From GCA-2724215 sp015660315 (lineage in GTDB: Bacteria > Latescibacterota > UBA2968 > UBA8231), in assembly GCA_029941315.1 (NCBI GenBank), contig JAPYQE010000015.1, forward strand, positions 1-50,356: a DNA stretch of 50,356 nucleotides, written 5' to 3'. The notes under the pieces were generated by a model. It had not been told where the DNA came from, did no database searches, and worked only from the letters and a program-made list of their open reading frames with translations. Of the stretch, positions 25,192 through 33,034 are shown one piece after another. Position 1 is the first letter of the stretch; each line of letters starts with the position of its first letter. Both the position numbers and the translations under genes were made by a program.

Positions 25192-27768
25192 TCAATAGGC
25201 CACGTGCAATAAGCGCTGTATGCCCGTTTGCTGCACCTGCGAGTCCGAATCGGCATCGATGTTTATACGCAAGATATAAATCCCTGGTGGGACCACCCCC
25301 CCCCGCTCGTCATCCGCCACCCAGTCGATTGAATACTTTCCCGCCATAATCGGCTTTTGAACATCCAGTATCCGCACCGCCCGACCGCTCAGATCATAGA
25401 TCTGCACCTTAACCGGGCGCACCCCGCTCAACCTGCGCACGGTAAAATCGAAGGTCATCGCGTCGTTGACTCCGTCGCCATTCGGCGTTACAACCGCCGG
25501 TTGAATCTGCACGTCTCCCAAGACCTTGTTGTCCAGCACTGAAGCCAGAATCTGCAGCCCTTGCGTCTTGGCCAGTTCGGTCACGTCCCCAGGGTCAACC
25601 TGTTGCCACGAATTTTCCAGGGACGAATTGCCCATCGCCGCCTGTAAGACGATACCGGTCGAGAAAAGAGCCGTAGTAAACTTCACCTCGATCAAATCGG
25701 TCTGCCCTCCCTGCTGCACCAAGCGATCAAGGCGCAACCAGAGCGAGTCGGAACGCGTCTGCATCACCTGCACATCGGCCAACTGCTCGGCCTCGCCGTT
25801 TTCCCACTGCGACAAGCTGCCCAGACGCAGCGAGGAAAATGCCAATGACATATCCGGCGGGGTGCGCACCAAGATCTCGTCGAAACCAAGATCCAGTGGC
25901 GCAAAAATCGGTTTGATGAACAGCGAAACTTCCTGCGACTCGCCTAGACGTTCGAAGACTCCAATATCCAATTCCCCGTGCAACTGTTGTGCCACCGGCG
26001 GATTGAAATTCAGCCGGATGGAGCGCAGCGCGGCGGCGCTCGTCGGATCTTGCGTCGTCAACCGGGCGCGCAGCAGCAAGAATTCGCGCGGACTAGGGGA
26101 AGCGATCGGATCGCCGGATCGGGCATAGGGCGCACTCCAATTGCTCCAATCGGCACCGGCGACCTCCAACGTGTCGATCCGGCCCTTTTTGAAGAAACCC
26201 AGTTTTTCGTATTTGCCAGCGGCGACTTCGACACCGCCGCTGTCGTGATAGCGATAGTCATCGGCGACCTCATTGCCGGTGCGAGTCTGTATCTCTATAG
26301 AGGTGCCCTCAGGCGTGTCCGCATCCCATTCGATGGACACCAAATTCTTGGCGCCCTGCAGCGGGATCAGCCCCGACACCAGTTCCACTTCGGGATGATG
26401 TCCTTCACCGTAGAGCTGTACTTCCCGGGGACGGGCCTTATTGCCCTCTCTGCCCGACTCACTGCTGGAAAAGGGATACGCCACGCGCAAAAAACGGGCG
26501 TGGATGGGCGGGAAGGTGTTGACCTCGTGCGACGTCCCCAGACCGCGCACCTGCTCGGGTGCAGTCCACAGCAGGCCGCCACCCGGGGCCGAAGTGCCGT
26601 CCGAAGTCTGAATTTCGTATACGTGGAAGCTGGCCCCGGCCAATCGACCACCAGCCACACTGAGGTTGTACCACATTTGCACGGTGTCCAACCAAAAGGA
26701 AGCACCCAAGTCGAATTGCAAAAAACGCTCCCCGAAGGCCACGTTGCCAATCGGAAAGGACTTGAGGTTGAAGGTCAGATAGGTGCCTTCTCCATCTACT
26801 AGGTTGCCCACCGATCCTTCATGAGAGCTTTCGGCACTGCCATTGCGATCTAGGACCATCCCCTGAGCAATATTCTGGCCCAGCTCGTAGACTTCCAATT
26901 CGGCCAGGCGGGGGCGCTCGCGCCTATAATAACGGACCGCACCGCGCGACTCGGAATCGATCGCCTCGTAGATCGCCGCCTCTACTTCCACTTCTCCCTC
27001 ACCCACCTTCTTGTAGAAAGCCACGCCCCCCTTGTCTGAGCCAGTCAGTGTTTCGTATTCCTCGGCCGAGACCTCGACACCGCGCGCACCATCGCTTTCG
27101 GTAATCACGACTTGCACAAAACGCACCATGTCACCGGCAAAATCCACGCCGGCAACGGGGTCGATCAACTCCCCGCGGTCCAAGTCAAATTCGAACACGC
27201 GCTGGACCTTGTTGTCACTCGGGGTCCTATAGACCTGATGCATGGGGATATTGCCCGCTATCTGGGCACCCTTGTCGGCATTATCAGCGGTGAGCACAAC
27301 AAATTGCAGAAAGGGATCTCCCTGACCTTCTGGCACGAATTTCAAGCCGATATGCGTGGCATTGATCAAGCGCCCCAGATCGATCTGGAACCACCAGTCG
27401 CGCAACGGGCTATCCGGATCCGGCTCCCAATAGGTCGTTTCGTCCCCGTCGAACAAATTGGCGACAGCCTCGGGGTTTGAACCGGCTTCGATCGCATCGA
27501 GAATGCTCGTATTGGCGGGGTCTTCGGCGGTGCGTCGCAGATGATCGAGAATGTCCAATACGGCATTGTTGCCTTTGGCTACAAAAGCCGGTACGACCTC
27601 CCCATTAGCAGCAACGTCCAAGGTCCCCTCGACAAATTCCCAATTGCGCCAATGGGCCTGGGTGTTGATGGCAACATGATCCGTCTCCAGGGAATGATTC
27701 TGCCCCCAGGCAGGACCGAGCAAGCCGACATAGATACCCAGCACGATTGCGATCATTGCGATCACCAT
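25192..27768 (-). CDS. secreted double-discoidin protein with FlgD-type C-terminal domain (858 residues)
   Basis: Start ATG 27768 is preceded by AGGAGA about 8 nt upstream and begins a signal peptide (MIAIVLGIYVGLLGPAWGQ); a longer reading would overlap the upstream gene. Two discoidin-like domains are visible: LFDGDETTYWEPDP with WWFQIDLGRLINATHIGLKF, and LVDGEGTYLTFN with RFLQFDLGASFWLDTVQMWY. Segments ETLTGSDKGGVAFYKK and YHDSGGVEVAAGKY resemble each other, and an Ig-like region follows. The last ~100 residues are FlgD-like (VTPNGDGVNDAMTFDFTV, VKVQIYDLSGRAVRIL, GIYILRINID). Discoidin domains usually bind sugars or lipid head groups. It lies between its two shorter relatives with gaps of 29 and 72 nt. 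Confidence 0.8.
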   Translation of the reverse strand: MVIAMIAIVLGIYVGLLGPAWGQNHSLETDHVAINTQAHWRNWEFVEGTLDVAANGEVVPAFVAKGNNAVLDILDHLRRTAEDPANTSILDAIEAGSNPEAVANLFDGDETTYWEPDPDSPLRDWWFQIDLGRLINATHIGLKFVPEGQGDPFLQFVVLTADNADKGAQIAGNIPMHQVYRTPSDNKVQRVFEFDLDRGELIDPVAGVDFAGDMVRFVQVVITESDGARGVEVSAEEYETLTGSDKGGVAFYKKVGEGEVEVEAAIYEAIDSESRGAVRYYRRERPRLAELEVYELGQNIAQGMVLDRNGSAESSHEGSVGNLVDGEGTYLTFNLKSFPIGNVAFGERFLQFDLGASFWLDTVQMWYNLSVAGGRLAGASFHVYEIQTSDGTSAPGGGLLWTAPEQVRGLGTSHEVNTFPPIHARFLRVAYPFSSSESGREGNKARPREVQLYGEGHHPEVELVSGLIPLQGAKNLVSIEWDADTPEGTSIEIQTRTGNEVADDYRYHDSGGVEVAAGKYEKLGFFKKGRIDTLEVAGADWSNWSAPYARSGDPIASPSPREFLLLRARLTTQDPTSAAALRSIRLNFNPPVAQQLHGELDIGVFERLGESQEVSLFIKPIFAPLDLGFDEILVRTPPDMSLAFSSLRLGSLSQWENGEAEQLADVQVMQTRSDSLWLRLDRLVQQGGQTDLIEVKFTTALFSTGIVLQAAMGNSSLENSWQQVDPGDVTELAKTQGLQILASVLDNKVLGDVQIQPAVVTPNGDGVNDAMTFDFTVRRLSGVRPVKVQIYDLSGRAVRILDVQKPIMAGKYSIDWVADDERGGVVPPGIYILRINIDADSDSQVQQTGIQRLLHVAY

Positions 27769-27797
27769 AGCCCAATCTCCTGAGATAAACCGGCCAT

Positions 27798-29801
27798 TTA
27801 ATAAGCGACCGATACTACGCCCGAGCGCTGCTGTCGGCCCTCTTCGGTCTCGGCCTCGACGCGGCAAATGTAGATCCCGGGACTCACTCGCTGCCCCCTG
27901 CCATCCAGCCCGTCCCACTGCTGCACATGGCGGCCGGCAACATCGAAGCCATCATACACCCGTCGCACCAACCTGCCCGCCAGATCTCGTATCTCTACGA
28001 GTACTGGAGTCGGCGCGACCAGTTTGAGCAGATCATAGGAAATATCCAACCCATCGTTGACACCATCGCCATTGGGCGTGAAAACGCCTCCGTCCAGATC
28101 CAGCGAACTTAAGATCTGGGAGCTCAGTGAAAAGGCCTGGACCGAGAGGGTATTGCCATCCAGCAGCGCCGTGGCGTCACCGACCTGCACCGGCTGCTGG
28201 ATATCGCCAGGGGTCTCGCTATTGAAGACGTAGCCGGCGAAGGTCGCCCCAAAGCGGAAGATTTCGCCGCTGAAATCCACTTCCACCACTTCTTCGGTGC
28301 GGGCGATATCGATCTTCGGCACACCCACCACCAGGCGATCCGGCCCTTCTTCGACGCGGGTGAACTCCACATCCTCGCCGCCGACGCGGACGGCGTTCAC
28401 GCCCACCAGGCGCCCGCCCTTGGCGGCGATCTCGACGTGGTCAAAGCCCCGGTCGTCGAGGCCGACGGTGGGGCGGATGGCGTAGGTGAATTGCGTCACC
28501 TCGGCCGTTGGCGCCTGCCAGGGGTCGATTTCGCCCACCAGCGCCGTGACCGCCGGGGGCGAGGCCGTCCACTCCAGGTAGTCCAACTGCCCGCCGGCGG
28601 CGAGCTCCGAGGCGAAGTCCATCTGGAACTGGACGTAGCGGCGCGGCTTGGTCGCCGCAAGTTTAATCCCCGCGCTATCGGCGAAATCATAGTTCGTCGA
28701 CCAGAATTCCCAGTTATCGGCGTCGCGGGTAATTTTGCCGCGCTCGGAGGGTTCCAACCGCCGATAGCTGCGCAGGGTCACCGGGTCGCCGTCGTTGTCG
28801 TAGACCACCTGCTCGTCGCCCCTGAACGTTTTGCGCCAATAAATATTGGGATCGGTATCACTGCCGCTCTGGCTGCGGACGTCGACTTTGGCGGCGGCGT
28901 CTTTGTGCCCCGACCAGCGCAGCGCGCCCAGCGTAACCTCGCGCCCCAGGTCGAGGATATTTGAGGTGTAGGAGGCGTTGGGCACGTAGCCGGGGGCGAA
29001 AATCTCGATTTCGGCGATCTCCCAGTCGCGGTTCTGCTGCGAGGGCACGTGGAGATTCACGTGACGGATATACTCGCCGGAGAGTTCCACCTCGACCGTG
29101 GACCGGGTGTTCTCTTGCACCTCCAAAAACGGGTGGAAGTATAGGTCCTTGAATGTGTAGAGCAAGCGGTGGTCCCGGCCAACGAAGCTAAGGCAATTGT
29201 CGGTGCGCCCCGCGCCGCAGAGATCAACGCTACTGATGCCCGCCTCGTCGTTGGTCAGGGCGTTGGTCCAGATGTGAAAATGCTCGATGTAGTTGGCCTC
29301 GTTGCCGGCGCGGGTGGAAAAGCGGATGCGATCCACCGCGAACAAGCCACCGAGGTCGACGAGAAAACTCTTACCATAGCGCTGGCCACGCACTCTGCGC
29401 GGGGCGCTGCCTTTTTTCTCGTGATACGCCGTCGCAAGGTCTCCATCGCTGACAAAGGAGGTTTCGTCCGCCTCTACCCATCCAGGGCAGGTTCCGCAAG
29501 TTCCTCCCCCAGTGTTGACATAGCCGCCGCGCTGCCAGACGGTCTCCACCAAATTCTGGTCCGCCGTAAAGAACAGCGGGGAAATGCCCCCGACCTCGAT
29601 CGTCAGTGACTCGCCCGCCCCCTGCAAATTGGCATCGAGATCCGCCCAGCTGAACTGGACAAAGTCAGCGCCGCCCTCGGTGACTTCCGGCGGCGGAGGC
29701 GCCCCCTCGCCACCCAACCGGTAGACGGTCAACCCCGCGACCGGGGTGCCCACTATCCCGACCAGCAACAGCGCAGCCAACATACAACGGCCTAAGACCA
29801 T
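27798..29801 (-). CDS. secreted discoidin-like protein with FlgD-type C-terminal domain (667 residues)
   Basis: Signal peptide MLAALLLVGIVGTPVAG. A discoidin-like segment covers about residues 100-275 (SFVSDGDLATAYHEKKG, FLVDLGGLFAVDRIRFST, YIRHVNLHVPSQQNRDWEI). A short CGTCPGW/CGAGRTDNC pair may form disulfides. The shared block ASYTSNILDLGREVTLGALRW follows, then Ig-like strands, then a FlgD-like end (FTPNGDGVNDGLDISYDL, VLVEIRDLAGRLVRRVY, GIYICRVEAET). First of the three related genes in transcription order and thus probably near the promoter; a terminator-like hairpin lies about 50 nt upstream at 29853-29890. The ribosome site is weak (AGGGAAG about 11 nt away). Surface scaffold or adhesin by inference. 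Confidence 0.78.
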   Translation of the reverse strand: MVLGRCMLAALLLVGIVGTPVAGLTVYRLGGEGAPPPPEVTEGGADFVQFSWADLDANLQGAGESLTIEVGGISPLFFTADQNLVETVWQRGGYVNTGGGTCGTCPGWVEADETSFVSDGDLATAYHEKKGSAPRRVRGQRYGKSFLVDLGGLFAVDRIRFSTRAGNEANYIEHFHIWTNALTNDEAGISSVDLCGAGRTDNCLSFVGRDHRLLYTFKDLYFHPFLEVQENTRSTVEVELSGEYIRHVNLHVPSQQNRDWEIAEIEIFAPGYVPNASYTSNILDLGREVTLGALRWSGHKDAAAKVDVRSQSGSDTDPNIYWRKTFRGDEQVVYDNDGDPVTLRSYRRLEPSERGKITRDADNWEFWSTNYDFADSAGIKLAATKPRRYVQFQMDFASELAAGGQLDYLEWTASPPAVTALVGEIDPWQAPTAEVTQFTYAIRPTVGLDDRGFDHVEIAAKGGRLVGVNAVRVGGEDVEFTRVEEGPDRLVVGVPKIDIARTEEVVEVDFSGEIFRFGATFAGYVFNSETPGDIQQPVQVGDATALLDGNTLSVQAFSLSSQILSSLDLDGGVFTPNGDGVNDGLDISYDLLKLVAPTPVLVEIRDLAGRLVRRVYDGFDVAGRHVQQWDGLDGRGQRVSPGIYICRVEAETEEGRQQRSGVVSVAY

Positions 29802-29852
29802 AACGACGTCTTCCCTAAGGAGTGCGGAGTTTTTGAAGATAACCTAAAGCAC

Positions 29853-29890
29853 AAAAAGTCTGAAGGGGAGATGCAAAGCACACCTCCCCT
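29853..29890 (-). terminator. candidate intrinsic terminator after the CBM9-like gene
   Basis: On the minus strand AGGGGAG (29890-29884) pairs perfectly with CTCCCCT (29870-29864), with an inner GC/TGC pairing in the loop. A run of five T follows 6 nt later (29857-29853). It lies 40 nt past the stop at 29931. The delayed T-run makes it a moderate candidate. It would separate the CBM9-like gene from the discoidin/barrel operon, or let part of the transcription through. Confidence 0.55.
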
Positions 29891-29930
29891 CCAGATATTC
29901 ACGGTTCATTAACGCTTGGAACAGATCAGG

Positions 29931-30884
29931 CTACTGGATATAAACAGCCTTAATCCGGCCCCAGCTTTGTTCCTCGACCGCTGTGGGAACATTGCTGAAA
30001 TCTACGCGGGGGTCGAGCGGTGCCAAGAGGAAATCCGAGCAGTTGCCGCAGTCGAACCACATCTGGATGTTGGGGTTGATACCCCAGCCGCCATCGCTGG
30101 CGCCGCCATTGTCTTCCTCAGCGGAGTCCATATCGTGGACCACCCAACCCAAACCGATGGTATTGCCCTCGGTGAAGGTATGGATCTGGCTGTCATCGGG
30201 GCCGATCCAATGGAAATCGTCCCAGGCCGCCGACATCATCTCGATGCGCGCGGTGACTTCACCCGAGTTGACTTGGCCATCCAGTTGGAAACCATAGTCT
30301 CCCCAGGGGGCTTCGTCGTGCCAGGTCGAATTGCTGTTGAACCACCACTTCCAACCGACGGCGCGGTTGGCATCGGGCATTTCGGGCCAGACGCAGTGGG
30401 CATTCTGGACGAAGCGACCCTGGTTGCGCTGACGCTCGTCTGCATCTTCGAAATCATCGGCCAAGGCGAAGTGCTGCTCGCCGCCGTGATCGGCGTCGAT
30501 CATAATTTCCCAGCTGTCATCACCGGCGGCAACGGCGCCAACGCCATTGCGATCCCAGTAATTGTCGAAACGCTCCATCATGAAATAGAGACGGTTGGTG
30601 CCCGCACTCCAACCAGCTACGACTCGAAAGGACAGATTGCTCTCGTCGTTTTCCTGGCCCAAGCCGAGATAATATTCGAAATGGGAGTCGAAGGGGACGA
30701 AATAATCTTCGGGGACGATATCCCATTCGGAAAGATCGCCGTCCAAATTAGGCTCTTGACCGGCGGGCCATTGGAAAAGCGTGGCCGAGTCGATACCCGG
30801 TATCGGCACATGCGCCGATACTACACTGGCCTGCAGCATAATACCGACAGCCAACATACTTGCAACACTTAAAACTTTCTTCAT
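29931..30884 (-). CDS. secreted CBM9-like protein (317 residues)
   Basis: Signal peptide MKKVLSVASMLAVGIMLQASVVSA. The mature protein follows the same plan as the CBM9-like part of the gene at 8374-9465: EPNLDGDLSEWDIVPEDYF, then the strand TNRLYFMMERFDNYWDRNG, then DDSWEIMIDADHGGEQHF. It is acidic and rich in Trp (WKWWFNSNSTWH). No enzyme motif is seen. GAGGTG lies 8 nt before the ATG at 30884. It is transcribed away from the AraC-type regulator from a shared 234-nt AT-rich spacer, so that regulator may control it. Likely an abundant periplasmic or surface sugar-binding protein; no ligand can be named. Confidence 0.72.
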   Translation of the reverse strand: MKKVLSVASMLAVGIMLQASVVSAHVPIPGIDSATLFQWPAGQEPNLDGDLSEWDIVPEDYFVPFDSHFEYYLGLGQENDESNLSFRVVAGWSAGTNRLYFMMERFDNYWDRNGVGAVAAGDDSWEIMIDADHGGEQHFALADDFEDADERQRNQGRFVQNAHCVWPEMPDANRAVGWKWWFNSNSTWHDEAPWGDYGFQLDGQVNSGEVTARIEMMSAAWDDFHWIGPDDSQIHTFTEGNTIGLGWVVHDMDSAEEDNGGASDGGWGINPNIQMWFDCGNCSDFLLAPLDPRVDFSNVPTAVEEQSWGRIKAVYIQ

Positions 30885-31043
30885 AATGCACCCACCTCAC
30901 TGGTTCGTGGTTAGGATATTATTAATTCAAAAAAGAAGAATTTATAAAGCCGATTTCAGCTTTTTGTTATCTCCTTTCAAGAGCTAATAGGATTGTCAAA
31001 AGCTTTACCGCTAATAAGTTATATTATGTGACGAGAAAAAACC

Positions 31044-31072
31044 TTGACATAATCGCCAAATAATAGCATTAT
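31044..31072 (+). promoter_or_regulatory. sigma70-like promoter of the AraC-type regulator gene
   Basis: TTGACA (31044-31049) is a perfect -35 box, followed after exactly 17 nt by CATTAT (31067-31072, four of six to consensus). The expected start point lies about 40 nt before the ATG at 31119. The spacer between the divergent genes is strikingly AT-rich compared with the flanks. Confidence 0.6.
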
Positions 31073-31118
31073 CTCGCCATCGACCTACTTGGCAATTTAG
31101 CGTAAAGCCCTCTTTATT

Positions 31119-32093
31119 ATGACAACATACTTAGATATCAACACACCGCATGAAGAAAGAATAATAGGTGGAGGCGATGAATCTATTGCCACCTGGTTTC
31201 AGATGCCCTACCAGAGCATCGTCACCCGCCGTGAAACAAATCAACCCAATCGCGCCCTGCACAAGCATGACTTTATCGAACTGGTCATCATCCTCAACGG
31301 CCAGGGCACCCATATTATTGAAGATGCTCACCACCCCGTTCAGGCCGGCGATACTTTCGTCATAGGTCCTAATATCCAGCACGCCTACGCTGATACCAAT
31401 AACCTGAGCCTGTTCAATATCCTTATTCGCAATCAGCACCTACAGACGCTGAATCACGAATACATCAGTATGCCTGGTTTTTACGCGCTCTTTCTATTAG
31501 AACCTAGAATGCGGGCAATGCACCAATTCAAGAGCCAGCTACAGCTGTCGCCACAGGCCTTGGCAGAGATCGGCGATTGGATAAATTTCCTCGAAGTGGA
31601 AGCGCTACAAACCACCCCCCTTGCCTGCTCCAGGGCCAGAGCGTTTCTCCAACTCATCGTCGGCAATCTCTGCATGCAATACGAAGCGCTGGGTTCCCTC
31701 GACAGTACCAAGCTACTGCATATCGCCAATTGCATCCGCTATATGGACAACCATCTAAGCAGTTCCCTACAACTGGCCGACTTAGCACACGCAGCGGGCA
31801 TGTCCGAGCGTTCGCTGTCGCGCAGCTTCCACGCCACCATCGGCCAGAGCCCAATCGAATACCTGCTCAATATGCGCCTACAGCGTGCGGAGGAATTGTT
31901 GCTGGCCAGTCCGACGCCCATCTCGCAAATCGCCTATGAGGTCGGGTTCCACGACGCCAATTATTTTACCAGGCAGTTCCACAGGTTGAGGGGCATGTCG
32001 CCACGAGCGTACCGCAAACAGGCCGAAAAAAATTACAGGGCGAACGCCCATGAAGCCGCTACCTACACCGAAGCCTACGGAACCAGCCAGTAG
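31119..32093 (+). CDS. AraC/XylS-family regulator with N-terminal cupin
   Basis: 324 residues. N-terminal cupin sensor about residues 40-110 (HKHDFIELVIILNGQGTHI, then QAGDTFVIGPNIQHAY), where effector sugars bind in this family. The C-terminal ~100 residues hold two helix-turn-helix motifs: SLQLADLAHAAGMSERSLSR and ISQIAYEVGFHDANYFTRQF, ending in MSPRAYRK, the standard AraC tail. It is the only plus-strand gene for about 9 kb either side and is divergent from a CBM9-like gene and convergent with an ABC importer. It plausibly controls one or both. RhaS/RhaR belong to the same architecture, of interest given the rhamnonate-dehydratase-like enzyme, but the effector is not readable. No strong ribosome site precedes the ATG. 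Confidence 0.92.
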   Translation: MTTYLDINTPHEERIIGGGDESIATWFQMPYQSIVTRRETNQPNRALHKHDFIELVIILNGQGTHIIEDAHHPVQAGDTFVIGPNIQHAYADTNNLSLFNILIRNQHLQTLNHEYISMPGFYALFLLEPRMRAMHQFKSQLQLSPQALAEIGDWINFLEVEALQTTPLACSRARAFLQLIVGNLCMQYEALGSLDSTKLLHIANCIRYMDNHLSSSLQLADLAHAAGMSERSLSRSFHATIGQSPIEYLLNMRLQRAEELLLASPTPISQIAYEVGFHDANYFTRQFHRLRGMSPRAYRKQAEKNYRANAHEAATYTEAYGTSQ

Positions 32094-32161
32094 ACCGGTA
32101 TTGCGCAACACCAATCCCACACCGACGAAAAACCTCTTCTATCGCCATCACCCGAGAGCCT

Positions 32162-33034
32162 CTATCCCTTTATCGCGCCCTGAGTGAGCCCCGCTACGTA
32201 GTATCTCATGCCGAGGGCGAAAACGACGATGAGCGGCAGCGACCCCAACACGTATCCCGCCATTGTTTCGCCCGGCTCCAGATTTCCCTCCCCCGCAAAG
32301 AGCGTGACCCCTACCGAAAAAGTCTGGACCGCGGCGTCACTAACAGTGACGAGAGGCCATACGTAGTCGTTGTAGGCGCCGACAAAAGCGAGAATGGCCA
32401 GCGTCGCCAGGATTGGCCGGCACAAGGGCAGAGCGACGCGATAGTAGAGTTGGAACTCCGAAGCCCCGTCGATGCGCGCCGCCTCAAAAAGCGATTCGGG
32501 CAGGCGCTCAAAAAAGCTACGACACAAGAAAATGCCGAACACCTGACCGCCGGAAATATAGGGGATCAGCAATACCCAACGAGTGTTGAGAAAGCCCGTG
32601 CCTCCCTGCCCCAGCCAGTCATTGCCCCCAACAAAAGGGAACTCCTTAAACCACATAAACGCAGGAATCAGCGTAAGAATGCCCGGTACCATCATCAATG
32701 CCAGGATAAGCAGAAACACCGTCTTTTTGCCGCGAAACTCAATGCGGGCAAAGACATAGCCGGAAAGCGACGAGAGCAATACCACCCCGACAATGGTGCC
32801 ACACCCCACCAGTACCGTATTCCAGATATACCCTCCCAAAAAAGCCAGCGCTTTGCCATAGTATTCGGGATGCAGTTGTTCCGGCCATGCCCAGAAGTGG
32901 TTAAGGATTTCCCCGTTGGTCTTCTGCGACATGAGCAATGTCACAAAAAACGGCAATAGAGTCAGACCTGCTAGGACCGTGAGAATCACCCCGACGAGCA
33001 ACCGCTTTGCCCTTTTCTCGCCAACCCAGATCAA
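32162..33034 (-). CDS. CUT1-type ABC sugar permease, MalG-like
   Basis: 290 residues with six membrane segments. The cytoplasmic coupling loop is EAARIDGASEFQLYYRVALP, close to the EAA consensus that contacts the ATPase. Length and layout fit MalG-type subunits. Start TTG at 33034 overlaps the upstream stop (TTGA) and has a strong AAGGAGG about 7-9 nt upstream, so translation is coupled to the fused binding protein/permease. Family role: inner-membrane half of an importer for a di- or oligosaccharide. No MalK-like ATPase gene is in the window; the importer presumably borrows one encoded elsewhere. Confidence 0.92.
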   Translation of the reverse strand: MIWVGEKRAKRLLVGVILTVLAGLTLLPFFVTLLMSQKTNGEILNHFWAWPEQLHPEYYGKALAFLGGYIWNTVLVGCGTIVGVVLLSSLSGYVFARIEFRGKKTVFLLILALMMVPGILTLIPAFMWFKEFPFVGGNDWLGQGGTGFLNTRWVLLIPYISGGQVFGIFLCRSFFERLPESLFEAARIDGASEFQLYYRVALPLCRPILATLAILAFVGAYNDYVWPLVTVSDAAVQTFSVGVTLFAGEGNLEPGETMAGYVLGSLPLIVVFALGMRYYVAGLTQGAIKG

